Assembly (NCBI RefSeq): GCF_011044175.1
Contig: NZ_CP049057.1
Coordinates: 1,007,501-1,071,500 of the forward strand
Source of the DNA: Rasiella rasia
Lineage (GTDB): Bacteria > Bacteroidota > Bacteroidia > Flavobacteriales > Flavobacteriaceae
Length of the DNA: 64,000 nt
Reading direction: 5' to 3'
A model generated the notes under the pieces. That model searched no databases. It saw only the letters and a list, made by a program, of their open reading frames with translations, and had not been told where the DNA came from. Positions 35,920-46,109 of the stretch are shown in pieces (positions within the stretch are counted from its first letter, which is position 1; each line of letters begins with the position of its first letter). The translations under genes and the position numbers were made by a program.

Positions 35920-36492
35920 ATGAGCGAAAAACCTCAATTATATTTTCCGCGAGATGTGGAATGGCGTGAGTGGTTAGATCAAAACCATATGAACTATCCA
36001 CAAGGGGTGCTTCTTATTTTCTATAAATTAGAGACTAACGTACCTACCATGCGCTGGGAAGAAGCTGTAAAAGTTGCACTGTGCTACGGTTGGATTGATA
36101 GTACCGTTAAAAGCTTAGGCGGCGGTAAACGCCACCAATACTTCTGCCCCAGAAACCCTAAAAGTACTTGGAGTAAATTGAACAAAAGCTACATCGAACA
36201 ATTAGACAAAGAGGCTCTTATACATGAAAGCGGTTGGCGTATGATACATCTCGCAAAAGAATCTGGCACTTGGTCTACTATGGACGATGTTGAAAATTTA
36301 GTAATTCCGGCAGATTTGCAATTAGCTTTCAACACAAATAAAATTGCTTATAAAAATTATCAGAATTTTAGTCCTGGATATCGTAAAGGTTATCTAAGTT
36401 GGCTACACAGTGGAAAAAGGCAAGCAACAAGAGACAAGCGTATCGCTGAAATAATAGCTTTATGTGAGGCTAACGTAAAATCGAGAATGTAG
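35920..36492 (+). CDS. YdeI/OmpD-associated family protein
   Basis: 190 residues. The pattern W-x-x-W-L-D near the start, RWEEAVKVALCYGWIDS, and the end segment SPGYRKGYLSWLHSGKRQATRDKRI are typical for the YdeI/OmpD-associated (bacteriocin-protection) family. It is cytoplasmic, with no export signal. The C-terminal Lys/Arg-rich helix pair is the DUF-type domain of the family. The biochemical role is not established. It ends one base from the convergent thioredoxin-like gene. Confidence 0.8.
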   Translation: MSEKPQLYFPRDVEWREWLDQNHMNYPQGVLLIFYKLETNVPTMRWEEAVKVALCYGWIDSTVKSLGGGKRHQYFCPRNPKSTWSKLNKSYIEQLDKEALIHESGWRMIHLAKESGTWSTMDDVENLVIPADLQLAFNTNKIAYKNYQNFSPGYRKGYLSWLHSGKRQATRDKRIAEIIALCEANVKSRM

Positions 36493-36493
36493 T

Positions 36494-37057
36494 TTATTCT
36501 TCTAGTAGGGCATCTAATGTTTTATGTACAGCTGTGCTATTCCAATCTGCTGCTCCCTTCTTATTCATCACTATATTCCCTTTTTTGGAAATCACATACG
36601 TAGTGGGGAAACTACTTGTAGTTAAAGCTTCAGGAAATTTTGCTTGAGTTGTAAATACTGGAAAAGTATAGCCTTTTTTAGTCATAAAACGTTGAATTGT
36701 CTCAGGGTTTTCTAAGGATACAAAATAGAAATCTACCGTATCTTGGTATGTATCGTACAGCAACTGCATGGAAGGCATCTCTGCCACACAGGGCGGACAC
36801 CATGTTGCCCATACATTAACCACCACTACATTACCTTCAGAAACTTCAAAATTAGTAGCTACACCATTAAGGTCTGTCACCCTCCAATTATAATTTTGGA
36901 GTGTGGTTTGTTCCTCTAGTTCAATTTCAGAAGGGCTAAAAGCAATAAGTCTATTAAAAAACACCTTAATTGGCATACCTGTCTGTGGAATAAACAACAG
37001 TGCTAAAATCACCAAAATGACTAAGGTCGAACGATTTTTTTTTAAGAAGTTAATCAT
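36494..37057 (-). CDS. TlpA/ResA-like membrane-anchored thioredoxin
   Basis: 187 residues: an N-terminal anchor helix at about 11-30, then a thioredoxin fold with the active site C87-P-P-C90 (WATWCPPCVAEMP) and the cis-proline segment FPTTYVI. Such proteins reduce disulphides in the periplasm, for example during cytochrome c maturation. No cytochrome maturation genes are adjacent. A TATATTTG box lies at 37062-37069 on the minus strand, only four bases before the ATG. Confidence 0.88.
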   Translation of the reverse strand: MINFLKKNRSTLVILVILALLFIPQTGMPIKVFFNRLIAFSPSEIELEEQTTLQNYNWRVTDLNGVATNFEVSEGNVVVVNVWATWCPPCVAEMPSMQLLYDTYQDTVDFYFVSLENPETIQRFMTKKGYTFPVFTTQAKFPEALTTSSFPTTYVISKKGNIVMNKKGAADWNSTAVHKTLDALLEE

Positions 37058-37245
37058 ATTGCAAATATACCATGAAATCTAATTGTTTTTCTGTTTAACA
37101 CATCAAACGATATAAGGAATGTATGGAATCTAAAACGCGACTCTATGAATTTATAGCCGCCTGCAACAAATTGGCAACGTAGTATAAAAAACAAACTTTT
37201 TATCGATTAAATACATATTTATTCGCTGTAATACATTTTTTATTT

Positions 37246-37253
37246 TATATTTG
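37246..37253 (+). promoter_or_regulatory. Promoter -7 element of the C1q-like gene
   Basis: TATATTTG 35 bases before the ATG at 37289. No TTG at the -33 distance. Confidence 0.45.
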
Positions 37254-37288
37254 TAGGAAATCTCCCCGATTAACTTAAATTCATTAAT

Positions 37289-37951
37289 ATGAAAACGACA
37301 CTATTTGTAATGTTAGTTGGGTCTTGCATGTTTGCTCAAGTTGGTATTGGAACAACCTCACCAATTGCTACTTTAGACATTAACGGAACGATTAACATAC
37401 GTACCATTCCGCACGCTTCAAATCTTGACATCACAAAAGATGTAGTCTTAACAAGTGAAAACGGCTTAGTTAGTAGTATGACGGCATCAGAAATTGTAGA
37501 TAAAGCAATTCCTACTGCCGTGAAAGGATCATTCTCAGTAGCCACTCCAATAACAATATCTTTACTCTCTGGGTCTGATATTATTCCGTTCGATAGTGAA
37601 GATTTTGATACTATGAATGAATTTGACACTACCACACACGAATTTACAGTCCAGCGCGACGGAATTTATGAGATTACGGTGCAAATTGGAATGGACGCTA
37701 CCATAGGGGCAGCTACTAATTTGGGTGTTCGAATCTTAAAAAACGGCACGGTTGTACACAAGCATAGTCATGCTAATGTTAATGTAATAGGTATTAATGT
37801 GACTTCCCCCATTAGAAAGTTAGACACATTACTTTCGTTAAACACCAACGATGTTATAACTTTTGAAATAGAAGGTGATATAGCCTTGGGCTCTATAGAT
37901 CTCACAGGAGATAGTTTAACAAGCTACTTCACAATTCAACAAATAAAATAA
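37289..37951 (+). CDS. Secreted protein with a C1q/TNF-like jelly-roll C-terminus
   Basis: 220 residues. The signal peptide ends MFAQ, then VGIGTTSPIATLDINGTINIR, the same opening as in the 949-residue repeat protein. The C-terminal half (about 80-220) has the jelly-roll pattern of C1q-like domains: FTVQRDGIYEITVQIGM, then VRILKNGTVVHKHSH, and a closing YFTIQQI strand. C1q-like domains form trimers. Probably a surface or secreted ligand-binding protein; the ligand is unknown. A strong terminator follows. Confidence 0.72.
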   Translation: MKTTLFVMLVGSCMFAQVGIGTTSPIATLDINGTINIRTIPHASNLDITKDVVLTSENGLVSSMTASEIVDKAIPTAVKGSFSVATPITISLLSGSDIIPFDSEDFDTMNEFDTTTHEFTVQRDGIYEITVQIGMDATIGAATNLGVRILKNGTVVHKHSHANVNVIGINVTSPIRKLDTLLSLNTNDVITFEIEGDIALGSIDLTGDSLTSYFTIQQIK

Positions 37952-37970
37952 AAGATACTGTTTCTCATAA

Positions 37971-38002
37971 AAAAAGACCTTAACGAAAATTAAGGTCTTT
38001 TT
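37971..38002. terminator. Bidirectional intrinsic terminator
   Basis: AAAAAGACCTTAA (37971-37983), loop CGAAAA, and the exact complement TTAAGGTCTTTTT (37990-38002), with a T run on the plus side and an A run before the stem. It lies between the convergent C1q-like and aconitase genes and can stop both. Confidence 0.85.
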
Positions 38003-38026
38003 TTTATTTAGTTAATTGATACGATA

Positions 38027-40297
38027 CTACTTGTTTTGTTTTTTAATCAAATTTAAGGCCGAACCTTCTCTGTACCAATCTATTTGCGCTTCGTTATACG
38101 TATGATTTGCCACAATGGTATCGGTACTACCATCTGCATGTGTAACTTCTATAGTGAGTGGTTTGTCTGGAGCAAATTCTGAAATATCAACAAAATTAAA
38201 TGTATCATCCTCCTGAATTTTATCGTAATCTGCTTCGTTCGCAAATGTTAAACCTAACATACCTTGCTTCTTCAAGTTTGTTTCATGAATACGAGCAAAA
38301 CTCTTTACCAATACTGCAGCAACACCTAAATGTCGCGGCTCCATAGCTGCGTGTTCTCTAGAAGATCCTTCACCGTAATTATGATCTCCAACCACAATAC
38401 TATAAATACCATTTTTCTTGTATTCACGTTGCGTGTCTGGCACACCTCCATAATCACCATCTAACTGATTTTTTACAAAGTTGGTTTTCATGTTAAATGC
38501 GTTTACCGCACCAATAAGGCAGTTGTTTGAAATGTTATCTAAGTGACCTCTATAGCGTAACCACGGTCCTGCCATAGAAATATGATCTGTAGTACATTTT
38601 CCGAAGGCTTTAATCAATAATTTCACATTGCTTAAATCTTCATCCTTGATAGGCTCAAACGGTGTTAAAAGCTGTAGACGTTCACTATCTGAAGCAACCT
38701 TCACTTCTACCCCACTACCATCTTCCATTGGTGCCACATAGCCATTTTCTTCTACTGCAAATCCTTTAGGTGGTAATTCCCAACCTGTTGGCTCATCAAA
38801 ACGTACCTCCTCACCATTTTCGTTAATAAGTACGTCGGTCATCGGATTAAAATCTAATCGGCCAGCGAAGGCAATAGCTGCGGTAAGTTCTGGAGATGCC
38901 ACAAACGCATGCGTGTTGGGGTTTCCATCGGCTCTTTTCGCAAAGTTTCGGTTAAATGAATGTACAATACTGTTTTTAGGCGCATTTTTTGGATCTTCAT
39001 AACGTGCCCATTGCCCAATACATGGTCCGCAGGCATTTGTAAATATCTTCGCTCCTAAATCTTCAAAAATTCCTAAGATTCCGTCGCGCTCTGCCGTGTA
39101 GCGTACTTGTTCAGACCCAGGATTAATACCTAGCTCCGATTTTATTTTAAGTCCTTTATCAATTCCTTGTTGGGCAATAGAAGAAGCGCGCGATAAATCT
39201 TCATAAGAAGAGTTTGTACACGAGCCAATTAAGCCCCACTCTACTTGTAAAGGCCACTCGTTCTTAGTCGCCTTTTCTGTCATATCTGTACCTACTTCGG
39301 TAGAAAGGTCTGGTGTAAAAGGTCCATTTAATAAAGGCCCTAATTCAGATAAGTTAATTTCAATTACTTGGTCAAAATACTGCTCCGGATTAGCATATAC
39401 TTCTGGGTCTGCTGTTAAGTATTCTTTTACTTTGTTGGCAGCATCTGCAACATCTGCTCTCTCGGTAGCGCGTAAGTAACGCTCCATAGATTCATCATAT
39501 CCAAAGGTAGATGTAGTTGCTCCAATTTCTGCTCCCATGTTACAGATAGTTCCTTTCCCTGTACATGACATAGCGGTAGCTCCAGGTCCAAAATACTCAA
39601 CAATGGCACCTGTACCACCTTTAGCGGTTAATATTTCAGCAACCTTTAATATTACATCTTTAGGTGCTGTCCACCCGCTTAGTTTACCTGTTAAGCGTAC
39701 TCCAATTAGCTTCGGAAATTTTAGCTCCCATGCCATTCCTGCCATCACATCTACAGCATCTGCCCCACCAACACCAATAGCTACCATTCCTAGTCCACCG
39801 GCATTTACCGTATGCGAATCTGTACCTATCATCATTCCTCCAGGAAATGCATAATTCTCTAATACCACTTGGTGGATAATTCCAGCGCCTGGTGCCCAAA
39901 AGCCAATTCCGTATTTATTTGAAACCGATTCTAAGAAATTAAATACTTCACTACTAGTTTCATTAGCATGTTTTAAATCTGCCTTGGCCCCTTGCTTTGC
40001 CTGGATTAAGTGATCACAATGCACAGTTGTTGGTACTGCAACATTCTTTTTACCAGCTTGCATAAATTGCAGTAATGCCATTTGAGCAGTAGCGTCTTGA
40101 CAAGCGATACGATCGGGTGCAAAATCTACATAATCTTTACCTCTAGTAAACGCCTTAGTGGGCATACCATCCCAAAGATGATTGTATAGTATTTTTTCTG
40201 AAAGTGTAAGAGGTTTTCCAACAACATCACGAGCTTTATCTACACGTTCTGCCATTTGGGCGTACACTTTTTTTATCATATCAATATCGAATGCCAT
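38027..40297 (-). CDS. acn: Aconitate hydratase
   Basis: 756 residues, the length of the mitochondrial-type aconitase common in Bacteroidota. The 4Fe-4S cysteines are in [10 protein letters not shown] and ACGPCIGQW. Substrate motifs include [22 protein letters not shown] and, in the swivelling domain, [15 protein letters not shown]. It interconverts citrate and isocitrate in the TCA cycle. Monocistronic: a terminator lies beyond its stop and its own promoter element lies upstream. Confidence 0.97.
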   Translation of the reverse strand: MAFDIDMIKKVYAQMAERVDKARDVVGKPLTLSEKILYNHLWDGMPTKAFTRGKDYVDFAPDRIACQDATAQMALLQFMQAGKKNVAVPTTVHCDHLIQAKQGAKADLKHANETSSEVFNFLESVSNKYGIGFWAPGAGIIHQVVLENYAFPGGMMIGTDSHTVNAGGLGMVAIGVGGADAVDVMAGMAWELKFPKLIGVRLTGKLSGWTAPKDVILKVAEILTAKGGTGAIVEYFGPGATAMSCTGKGTICNMGAEIGATTSTFGYDESMERYLRATERADVADAANKVKEYLTADPEVYANPEQYFDQVIEINLSELGPLLNGPFTPDLSTEVGTDMTEKATKNEWPLQVEWGLIGSCTNSSYEDLSRASSIAQQGIDKGLKIKSELGINPGSEQVRYTAERDGILGIFEDLGAKIFTNACGPCIGQWARYEDPKNAPKNSIVHSFNRNFAKRADGNPNTHAFVASPELTAAIAFAGRLDFNPMTDVLINENGEEVRFDEPTGWELPPKGFAVEENGYVAPMEDGSGVEVKVASDSERLQLLTPFEPIKDEDLSNVKLLIKAFGKCTTDHISMAGPWLRYRGHLDNISNNCLIGAVNAFNMKTNFVKNQLDGDYGGVPDTQREYKKNGIYSIVVGDHNYGEGSSREHAAMEPRHLGVAAVLVKSFARIHETNLKKQGMLGLTFANEADYDKIQEDDTFNFVDISEFAPDKPLTIEVTHADGSTDTIVANHTYNEAQIDWYREGSALNLIKKQNK

Positions 40298-40362
40298 AGT
40301 TTTCTGTTTTTTTGGTTTGTGCTATTCTTCTTCTTCCCTAACTAGGTTTTTTAGAATGCATA

Positions 40363-40370
40363 CAAAAGTA
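40363..40370 (-). promoter_or_regulatory. Promoter -7 element of aconitase
   Basis: TACTTTTG on the minus strand, 66 bases before the ATG at 40297. The remaining intergenic sequence to 40568 is very AT-rich and shows no gene. Confidence 0.45.
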
Positions 40371-40568
40371 AGAAAAAACGATATTATTTAAAAATGCTTA
40401 ATAAAAAACGAATTTAAGTGCATATAATTCATTAAATGATAAATTTTGATGCGTATAATTGAGTAAAAATCATTTTTTGCTTACAAAAATTGAGAATTTA
40501 AAAAGTGATGAAAAGGAAATATGTGGGTTAAAAGTCGCGAAATTTGCTCAAAAGCGACAAAGTTGAAT

Positions 40569-40766
40569 TTACTCACGAGACATTTTAACCAACTTTACAA
40601 TTGCAAGTATAATTGCTACCAGCTGAAAAACGGATGCAACTATTAGCAAAGTGGCTCCGCTAAAACTACCCCAGCCCCAATGTAGAACTTTAAAAAGTGC
40701 GCCCACAATGTAAAACGCAATTCCTAAAAGAAACAAGATGATGGGTACGATGAACTTTTTAAACAT
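40569..40766 (-). CDS. Small two-helix membrane protein (GldL N-terminus-like)
   Basis: 65 residues with two membrane helices (about 6-28 and 36-58) joined by a short loop with LFKVLHWGWGSFSG. The FKVLHWxG motif also occurs at the N-terminus of the gliding protein GldL and its small relatives, which may only reflect a shared helix-hairpin type. The start codon overlaps the MoxR gene stop by one base, so the two are translated together. Function unknown. Confidence 0.65.
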   Translation of the reverse strand: MFKKFIVPIILFLLGIAFYIVGALFKVLHWGWGSFSGATLLIVASVFQLVAIILAIVKLVKMSRE

Positions 40767-41719
40767 TAAAATAAGCTCCTAATAATTTCTTCTATAGAAA
40801 GCCCTTCTGCCTCAGCCTTATAGTTTTTAATAAGACGGTGGCGCAATATTCCTATTGCAACTTTTTGTACATCTTCTATATCTGGTGAGAACTTACCATG
40901 TAAGGCAGCATTTGCCTTAGCTCCTAAAATTAAATTTTGTGATGCTCTCGGGCCAGCACCCCAGTCTATATAGTTTTTTACAATCTCTGGTGCTCCTTGA
41001 CTTTTAGGTCTAGTCTTACCTACCAGCGTAACAGCGTATTCAACCACATTATCTGCCACAGGAATTTTCCGAATAAGTTGTTGAAAATCTATGATTTCCT
41101 GTGCAGAGAACAACGCATTAACCGATTGTGTTGTGCCACCCGTTGTAGTTTTCACGACTTCAACCTCTTCGGCAAATGTTGGGTAATCTAAATTAATAGC
41201 AACCATAAAACGGTCTAACTGCGCTTCTGGGAGTGGGTAGGTTCCTTCTTGCTCTATCGGGTTTTGAGTAGCCAATACGAAATATGGCAAATCTAATTTG
41301 TAATGATGTCCTGCCACAGTTACCGCGCGCTCTTGCATTGCTTCTAACAACGCTGCTTGCGTTTTTGGTGGTGTACGGTTAATTTCATCTGCCAAAATAA
41401 TATTTGCGAAAATTGGGCCCTTAATAAACTTAAACGTTCTGTTTTCGTCTAGAATTTCAGAACCAAGAATATCGCTAGGCATTAAATCTGGCGTAAATTG
41501 TATTCTTTTAAATTGAAGTCCGAGTGCTTCTGCGACTGTATTAACAAGTAATGTTTTTGCCAAACCAGGCACACCAATTAGTAGGGCATGTCCTCCAGAA
41601 AAGATAGATAGCAATACCTGCTCTACCACTTCATCTTGACCAACAATTACTTTTTTTATCTCTTGCCGTAAGGCATTATATTTTTTAACCAGTTGCTCTA
41701 CAGCCGCTACGTCTCCCAT
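40766..41719 (-). CDS. MoxR-family AAA+ ATPase
   Basis: 317 residues. Walker A is GVPGLAKT (49-56), Walker B is in the IILADEINRTPPKTQAAL region, and sensor motifs follow (LATQNPIEQEGTYPLPEAQLDRF). MoxR ATPases act as chaperones for metal or cofactor insertion, often beside VWA-domain proteins. Here the partner is not adjacent. The gene lies nine bases downstream of the SurA-like gene, so it may be linked to outer-membrane protein folding. Confidence 0.93.
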   Translation of the reverse strand: MGDVAAVEQLVKKYNALRQEIKKVIVGQDEVVEQVLLSIFSGGHALLIGVPGLAKTLLVNTVAEALGLQFKRIQFTPDLMPSDILGSEILDENRTFKFIKGPIFANIILADEINRTPPKTQAALLEAMQERAVTVAGHHYKLDLPYFVLATQNPIEQEGTYPLPEAQLDRFMVAINLDYPTFAEEVEVVKTTTGGTTQSVNALFSAQEIIDFQQLIRKIPVADNVVEYAVTLVGKTRPKSQGAPEIVKNYIDWGAGPRASQNLILGAKANAALHGKFSPDIEDVQKVAIGILRHRLIKNYKAEAEGLSIEEIIRSLF

Positions 41720-41728
41720 AGTATTTTG

Positions 41729-43150
41729 TTAGTTAGAAGTTTTTATCCAGTCGCTTGAAAACTCACATTCTTGGTAGTCTTCATTCACGCTCACATACGT
41801 TTCTTTAATTTGTTTGTTTTGCCAAGCTTCTATAGCCCGAATTTTTTTCTCTTTAAGCGCAAGCTCCTTAATACGTTCGTAATCGGTAGCGTATTCTGCG
41901 GGGTGCTCTTCGTTACGTCTATTCACCGTATATATTTTGTAGGTAGCCTTTCCTGTACGATCTCGCTCAGTAAATATTTTAGAAACTTCACCAGGTTTAA
42001 GGTTGTATACCTTAGCACTTAATTCTGGATCCATTTTGGTAAGATCGAACCAGGTATCGTAGGTTACTGGATTCACCAAAATTCCTCCATTATTTCGTGT
42101 TTCTTTTTCTTCCGAATACAATCTAGCTGCTTCAGCAAAAGTTACAACACTGTCTAATATACCAGTACGAACTTTTTCCATTTTCTCCTTTGCGGCATCG
42201 ATACTAGATTGTGGAACGTCTGGGTAAATTAAGATATGACGAACATCAATTTCCTGACCTCTAATTTTATCAACTTTCAGAATATGGAAACCGAAAATAG
42301 TTTCAAAGGGTTCGCTAATTTCACCTTCTAGCAGTGAAAATGCTTGGTCTTTAAATTCTTTCACGTATTGAGAATTACGCTTCACCCCTTCAATTAGGCC
42401 ACCACGCGTTTTAGAACCATCTTCAGAATACAGTCCAGCTTTGGTAGCAAAACTAATTCCGTTATTTAGAATATCTTCACGCATTTGGTTAAGACGATCT
42501 ATTGCTTCTTGTTTAGCTTCTTTCGTAATTTGTGGTTCTGCAACAATTTGAGCTACTTCTACCTCAGCACTAAATACCGGACGCTCATCTTCTGGAATGG
42601 CAAAGAAAAACTCGCGAATCTCTTCAGGAGTGATTTCGACATTCTCAACAACTTTAGCCTGCATTCTACCCGATAACTTTAGATTTTTTCGAGCGGTAAA
42701 AAGTTCACTTCGTAGTTCTGGCAAAGAGTTTTTACGGTAAAATTTCAGTAATTTTTCTTCACTACCAATTTCGGAGGTCATAATTTGTAACAATTGGTCT
42801 ACCTCCGGATTTATTTCAGAATCTACAACCACAATACTATCTTGTACTGCCTGATGTAGGTATAATTTATCTTCCATAAGTTTACCTAAAAGTTGGCAAC
42901 GAGTAATATCTTCAATAGATATTCCTTGCTGCTGAAATTCTAGATATCCCTTATCTATATCGCTATCTAAAACTACATAGTCGCCTACAACGGCAGCAAC
43001 ACCTTCTGCTTTATACCTTTTAAAAGGCGGCTTAACTGTATCTTTTTGTACCGTTGGAGTTTCTACATTCTCTACTACAAGACTCTCTTGTGCTTGAACA
43101 AGAGTCATCGTAAAAACAGCCAGCAGTGCCAACATATTATTCCTCTTCAT
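41729..43150 (-). CDS. SurA-like periplasmic peptidyl-prolyl isomerase
   Basis: 473 residues from ATG 43150, where a proper signal peptide begins (MKRNNMLALLAVF, ending QAQ). A longer frame from 43180 lies mostly inside the upstream gene. A SurA N-terminal helical domain precedes two parvulin-type domains: the first at about 165-270 (GGLIEGVKRNSQYVKEF, FGFHILKVD) and the second at about 275-390 (VRHILIYPDVPQ, NGGILVNP). It is a chaperone for outer-membrane proteins. The gene overlaps the upstream lipoprotein gene by 14 bases and is the third of three PPIase-type genes. Confidence 0.9.
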   Translation of the reverse strand: MKRNNMLALLAVFTMTLVQAQESLVVENVETPTVQKDTVKPPFKRYKAEGVAAVVGDYVVLDSDIDKGYLEFQQQGISIEDITRCQLLGKLMEDKLYLHQAVQDSIVVVDSEINPEVDQLLQIMTSEIGSEEKLLKFYRKNSLPELRSELFTARKNLKLSGRMQAKVVENVEITPEEIREFFFAIPEDERPVFSAEVEVAQIVAEPQITKEAKQEAIDRLNQMREDILNNGISFATKAGLYSEDGSKTRGGLIEGVKRNSQYVKEFKDQAFSLLEGEISEPFETIFGFHILKVDKIRGQEIDVRHILIYPDVPQSSIDAAKEKMEKVRTGILDSVVTFAEAARLYSEEKETRNNGGILVNPVTYDTWFDLTKMDPELSAKVYNLKPGEVSKIFTERDRTGKATYKIYTVNRRNEEHPAEYATDYERIKELALKEKKIRAIEAWQNKQIKETYVSVNEDYQECEFSSDWIKTSN

Positions 43151-43991
43151 ATATTTCAAAATTGTTATTTTTAAGTGCATCTGTTGTTATATCTTTTTCT
43201 AACTTTTTAATAAGTTCTAACTTTCGCTTATTAAGTATTACCTGTTTAATAATAGGCTCTACGTGAGACAAGGGCGCGATATCATTGGGGTTAAGCCTGT
43301 CTTCAATTTTCACCAAATATACTCCTATTGAATCTTGTATACGGAGAAAATTAGATTTTTTTAACTTTTGGTTTTCAACCGTTTGCAATGCCGGTATGGC
43401 TTCGAATAAATTCTTACGCTTTACCCAAGTAGAATCGTTAAAATTGTGATTTTTATATTGAATACTTTCTGTAGCTAAATTCTCCCTGTCGTCTTCAGAA
43501 AATGACGCTAACCTAGCAGCTGTCTTATCTAGGTTTGCAAACCCTTCATTTACCTCAATGTAGCGTACTTTAAACAAGACATCATTAAGTTTAAAGTTTT
43601 CTTTATTTTCATCGTAATACGTCTGTAGCTCTAATAGAGACACAGTGCTGTCTAGCGTTCTATTTACAATGGTATTTTTATAAGCTTCTGTATATAAATC
43701 TTGTTTATAGTCGTTAATGAGTTTATTATAAGCTTCTTGTTTGTTTTCTGAAATGTTAATAATTGCCTGATCCATAAGCAATTGTTGCGTTGCCCAGCGA
43801 TTGATATAATTATTTACAATGATAGTACTATCTTCTGCCGATGTTTTTTCTGAAATGAGCGCAGCTATGTCTTCCTTATACAAGTAGCTATTGTTTACTC
43901 TAGCCACCGGAATTTGCGTTTCTGTAGTTTTAAAGTAGTCGCAACTAACAAACAGAAGTACTACTCCACATATGGAAATAATCTTACTCAT
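43137..43991 (-). CDS. PPIase-related lipoprotein lacking a clear parvulin domain
   Basis: 284 residues; lipobox LFVSC (Cys16). The N-terminal half resembles the SurA/PpiC N-domain (VARVNNSYLYKEDIAAL), and the middle has the LQTYYDENKENFKLNDVLFKVRYI pattern that normally leads into a parvulin domain. The GG-x-(L/I) and FGxH motifs of active parvulins are not visible, so it is probably a chaperone without isomerase activity. It overlaps the upstream PPIase gene by one base and the downstream SurA-like gene by 14. Confidence 0.8.
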   Translation of the reverse strand: MSKIISICGVVLLFVSCDYFKTTETQIPVARVNNSYLYKEDIAALISEKTSAEDSTIIVNNYINRWATQQLLMDQAIINISENKQEAYNKLINDYKQDLYTEAYKNTIVNRTLDSTVSLLELQTYYDENKENFKLNDVLFKVRYIEVNEGFANLDKTAARLASFSEDDRENLATESIQYKNHNFNDSTWVKRKNLFEAIPALQTVENQKLKKSNFLRIQDSIGVYLVKIEDRLNPNDIAPLSHVEPIIKQVILNKRKLELIKKLEKDITTDALKNNNFEIYEEE

Positions 43992-45955
43992 TAATTATTT
44001 AATTCCTTCTTAAGTTTATTAAGGATCTCCTTATTTACGTCTATCTTGTATTTACTGCGAAGTTCTGTCATTAATTCCTCCTCTAATTTTTGTTGGTATT
44101 GTGTCATTACTCTACCACGCACGTCATCAAATTCTTTTGTTGTTTCAGGAATTACTTCTAAGACCTTTACAATAGTATAACGACTTTCTTCCTGAAACGT
44201 TTCAGAAACTCCCATTTTCATCTTAAAATTCTTTGGAAGTTCTTTTGCTCCTTCTTCAAATTTACCTTCACTAATAATAACATTAATCGCTTCATCGGTA
44301 TTTAGCGCACTTTTAATGGCGTCTCCAGATTTTCCTTTCCCCAATAGCTGTTTTGCTTTTTTAGCGTAGCTCTTTTCATTGGTATTTACAATTACAGCAT
44401 CAACACGCTTTCCCCATTTGTACTGGTCCTTATTCGCTTCGTAAAACTGTTGTGCTCCAATGGTATCCTTTTTTGCTTTGTTCCAAACATTAGTTTGCAT
44501 TAAATCGAAAATTAGTAAGCCATCTCGATACTCAGTTATAACGCCCGCATACTCCGGATCTTCATCTTCTAATCTATCTTTGTAATATTGCTTTATCGTT
44601 TCTGTCTCAAACTGATTGTACCAATACACAATGGCATCGCCTAGACTTCCAAAATTACGCTTGGTTTTTCTTTGCATGTTACCAATGTACTTGGCAAACT
44701 GAGCTCTGTACACTTGTCTATCGCCTATGGTAAATAATAACGTATTATCTGTCTCTGGTATTGGAACGTATTTCCATCTTCTTTTAAGCACGTCATCATT
44801 TAAGTAGGTTTTAAAGTACTCTAAGAAAGGAGCTCCTCTTTCAAAACCATACTTTTTCATGATATCGTTGGTTACTTCGGCCGTTACTATTTTAGCACGC
44901 GCACCATTTTGTACACGCTTCTCCATCGTTTCTTTTTCTTCTTCAAACGAAGAAATAGTATGAATTTTATCTAGTCGCACTATGTGCCAACCTACCATGC
45001 TCTTAAAAGGCTTGGTTACTTCTCCTACCTTTTCTATACCAAATGCTATAGAGTCAAACTTTTTAGCCTTAATCTCTCCTTTTCCGAAGGGACGTAACAT
45101 ACCTCCATTGGTAGATGAACCTGTATCTTCAGAATATTGTTTTGCAAGATCTTCAAACGTTTGACCTTGCTGTAGTAATTGATAAATATTGTTTATACGC
45201 TCCTCAGGATCGAACGTACGTGCGTCGTCTGCTCTATCTGAAATCATAATGTGAGAGATTGTTCTCTGTGGAGCACGTTCTCTCCTATCGTGTACTTTTA
45301 TGATATGGTACCCAAAACGAGTACGTACAATTTCTGAAACACTTCCTACCGGTGTATTATACGCTACAGTTTCAAACGGATAGACTAAAGAAAATACCGA
45401 AAAGTAATTTAAATTCCCTCCTGTTTTATCTGCATTAGGTTCTTCTGAGGTTTCTTTTGCCAGCGCTTCAAAATTTTCGCCATTTAGCGCTCGATCTCTA
45501 ATCTTACTAGCCTTTTGGTAAGCTTTTAAAGTATCAGCCGGACTGTCTGCATAAGAACTTTTAATTAAAATATGTGATGCTTTAATTTCTTCCTTTCCAC
45601 GCTCGTATGCCTCTTTTGCAAGATCTGTTGTTGCATTATCTTCATATATATAATAACGTGATAATTGCTCTTGGTACTTTTCAAACTCTTTAATATAGCC
45701 CGGTTTTTTGTCTAACTCTTGTGCGTAGGCTTCTTGAACTTTTAACTTATAATCTATAAACAAATCTAGATATCCTTCAACGGTTTTCTGACGTTCATCT
45801 TGAACCAACTCAAGGTTTTTTTGGTACACCCTTTTAAACTCAGATGCGTAGACTGGGTTTCCATCTAATGTAAGCAGCACATCACTCTTTTCTTGTGCTG
45901 TTGCCGCCATAGTTGTAATAAACAACATAATGATGAAGGTAATTGATCTATTCAT
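43991..45955 (-). CDS. Periplasmic peptidyl-prolyl isomerase with two parvulin domains
   Basis: 654 residues from ATG 45955, where the signal peptide begins (MNRSITFIIMLF, ending TAQ). The in-frame extension to 46030 has no export features. Two adjacent rotamase domains lie at about 120-225 (IKASHILIKS, GGNLNYFSVF, FGYHIIKVHD) and 230-335 (ISHIMISD, NGGMLRPFGKGE, VGWHIVRLD). A long C-terminal region (about 340-654) repeats the SurA-like helical motifs. It leads the three-gene envelope-chaperone operon. Confidence 0.9.
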   Translation of the reverse strand: MNRSITFIIMLFITTMAATAQEKSDVLLTLDGNPVYASEFKRVYQKNLELVQDERQKTVEGYLDLFIDYKLKVQEAYAQELDKKPGYIKEFEKYQEQLSRYYIYEDNATTDLAKEAYERGKEEIKASHILIKSSYADSPADTLKAYQKASKIRDRALNGENFEALAKETSEEPNADKTGGNLNYFSVFSLVYPFETVAYNTPVGSVSEIVRTRFGYHIIKVHDRRERAPQRTISHIMISDRADDARTFDPEERINNIYQLLQQGQTFEDLAKQYSEDTGSSTNGGMLRPFGKGEIKAKKFDSIAFGIEKVGEVTKPFKSMVGWHIVRLDKIHTISSFEEEKETMEKRVQNGARAKIVTAEVTNDIMKKYGFERGAPFLEYFKTYLNDDVLKRRWKYVPIPETDNTLLFTIGDRQVYRAQFAKYIGNMQRKTKRNFGSLGDAIVYWYNQFETETIKQYYKDRLEDEDPEYAGVITEYRDGLLIFDLMQTNVWNKAKKDTIGAQQFYEANKDQYKWGKRVDAVIVNTNEKSYAKKAKQLLGKGKSGDAIKSALNTDEAINVIISEGKFEEGAKELPKNFKMKMGVSETFQEESRYTIVKVLEVIPETTKEFDDVRGRVMTQYQQKLEEELMTELRSKYKIDVNKEILNKLKKELNN

Positions 45956-45984
45956 AGTGATTCGAGGTTTTTCTGAAATGTCTG

Positions 45985-45992
45985 CAAAAATA
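45985..45992 (-). promoter_or_regulatory. Promoter -7 element of the PPIase operon
   Basis: TATTTTTG on the minus strand, 30 bases before the ATG at 45955, which supports that start. No clear TTG at the -33 distance. Confidence 0.4.
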
Positions 45993-46109
45993 ACAAAATA
46001 TAGCTGTTTGAGGAGCCATTTGAGAACCATTTTTTCTGCGGAAATAGCCTACTATTCCAGCATTCTTAAAATTATTAAATATGTATCTTGTACCTACAAA
46101 TTGTATACC

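Noticed and set aside
45930-46109. 60-residue N-terminal extension of the SRPBCC protein
   Set aside because: It overlaps the divergent PPIase gene and its promoter element and does not fit the family start, which is at 46110.
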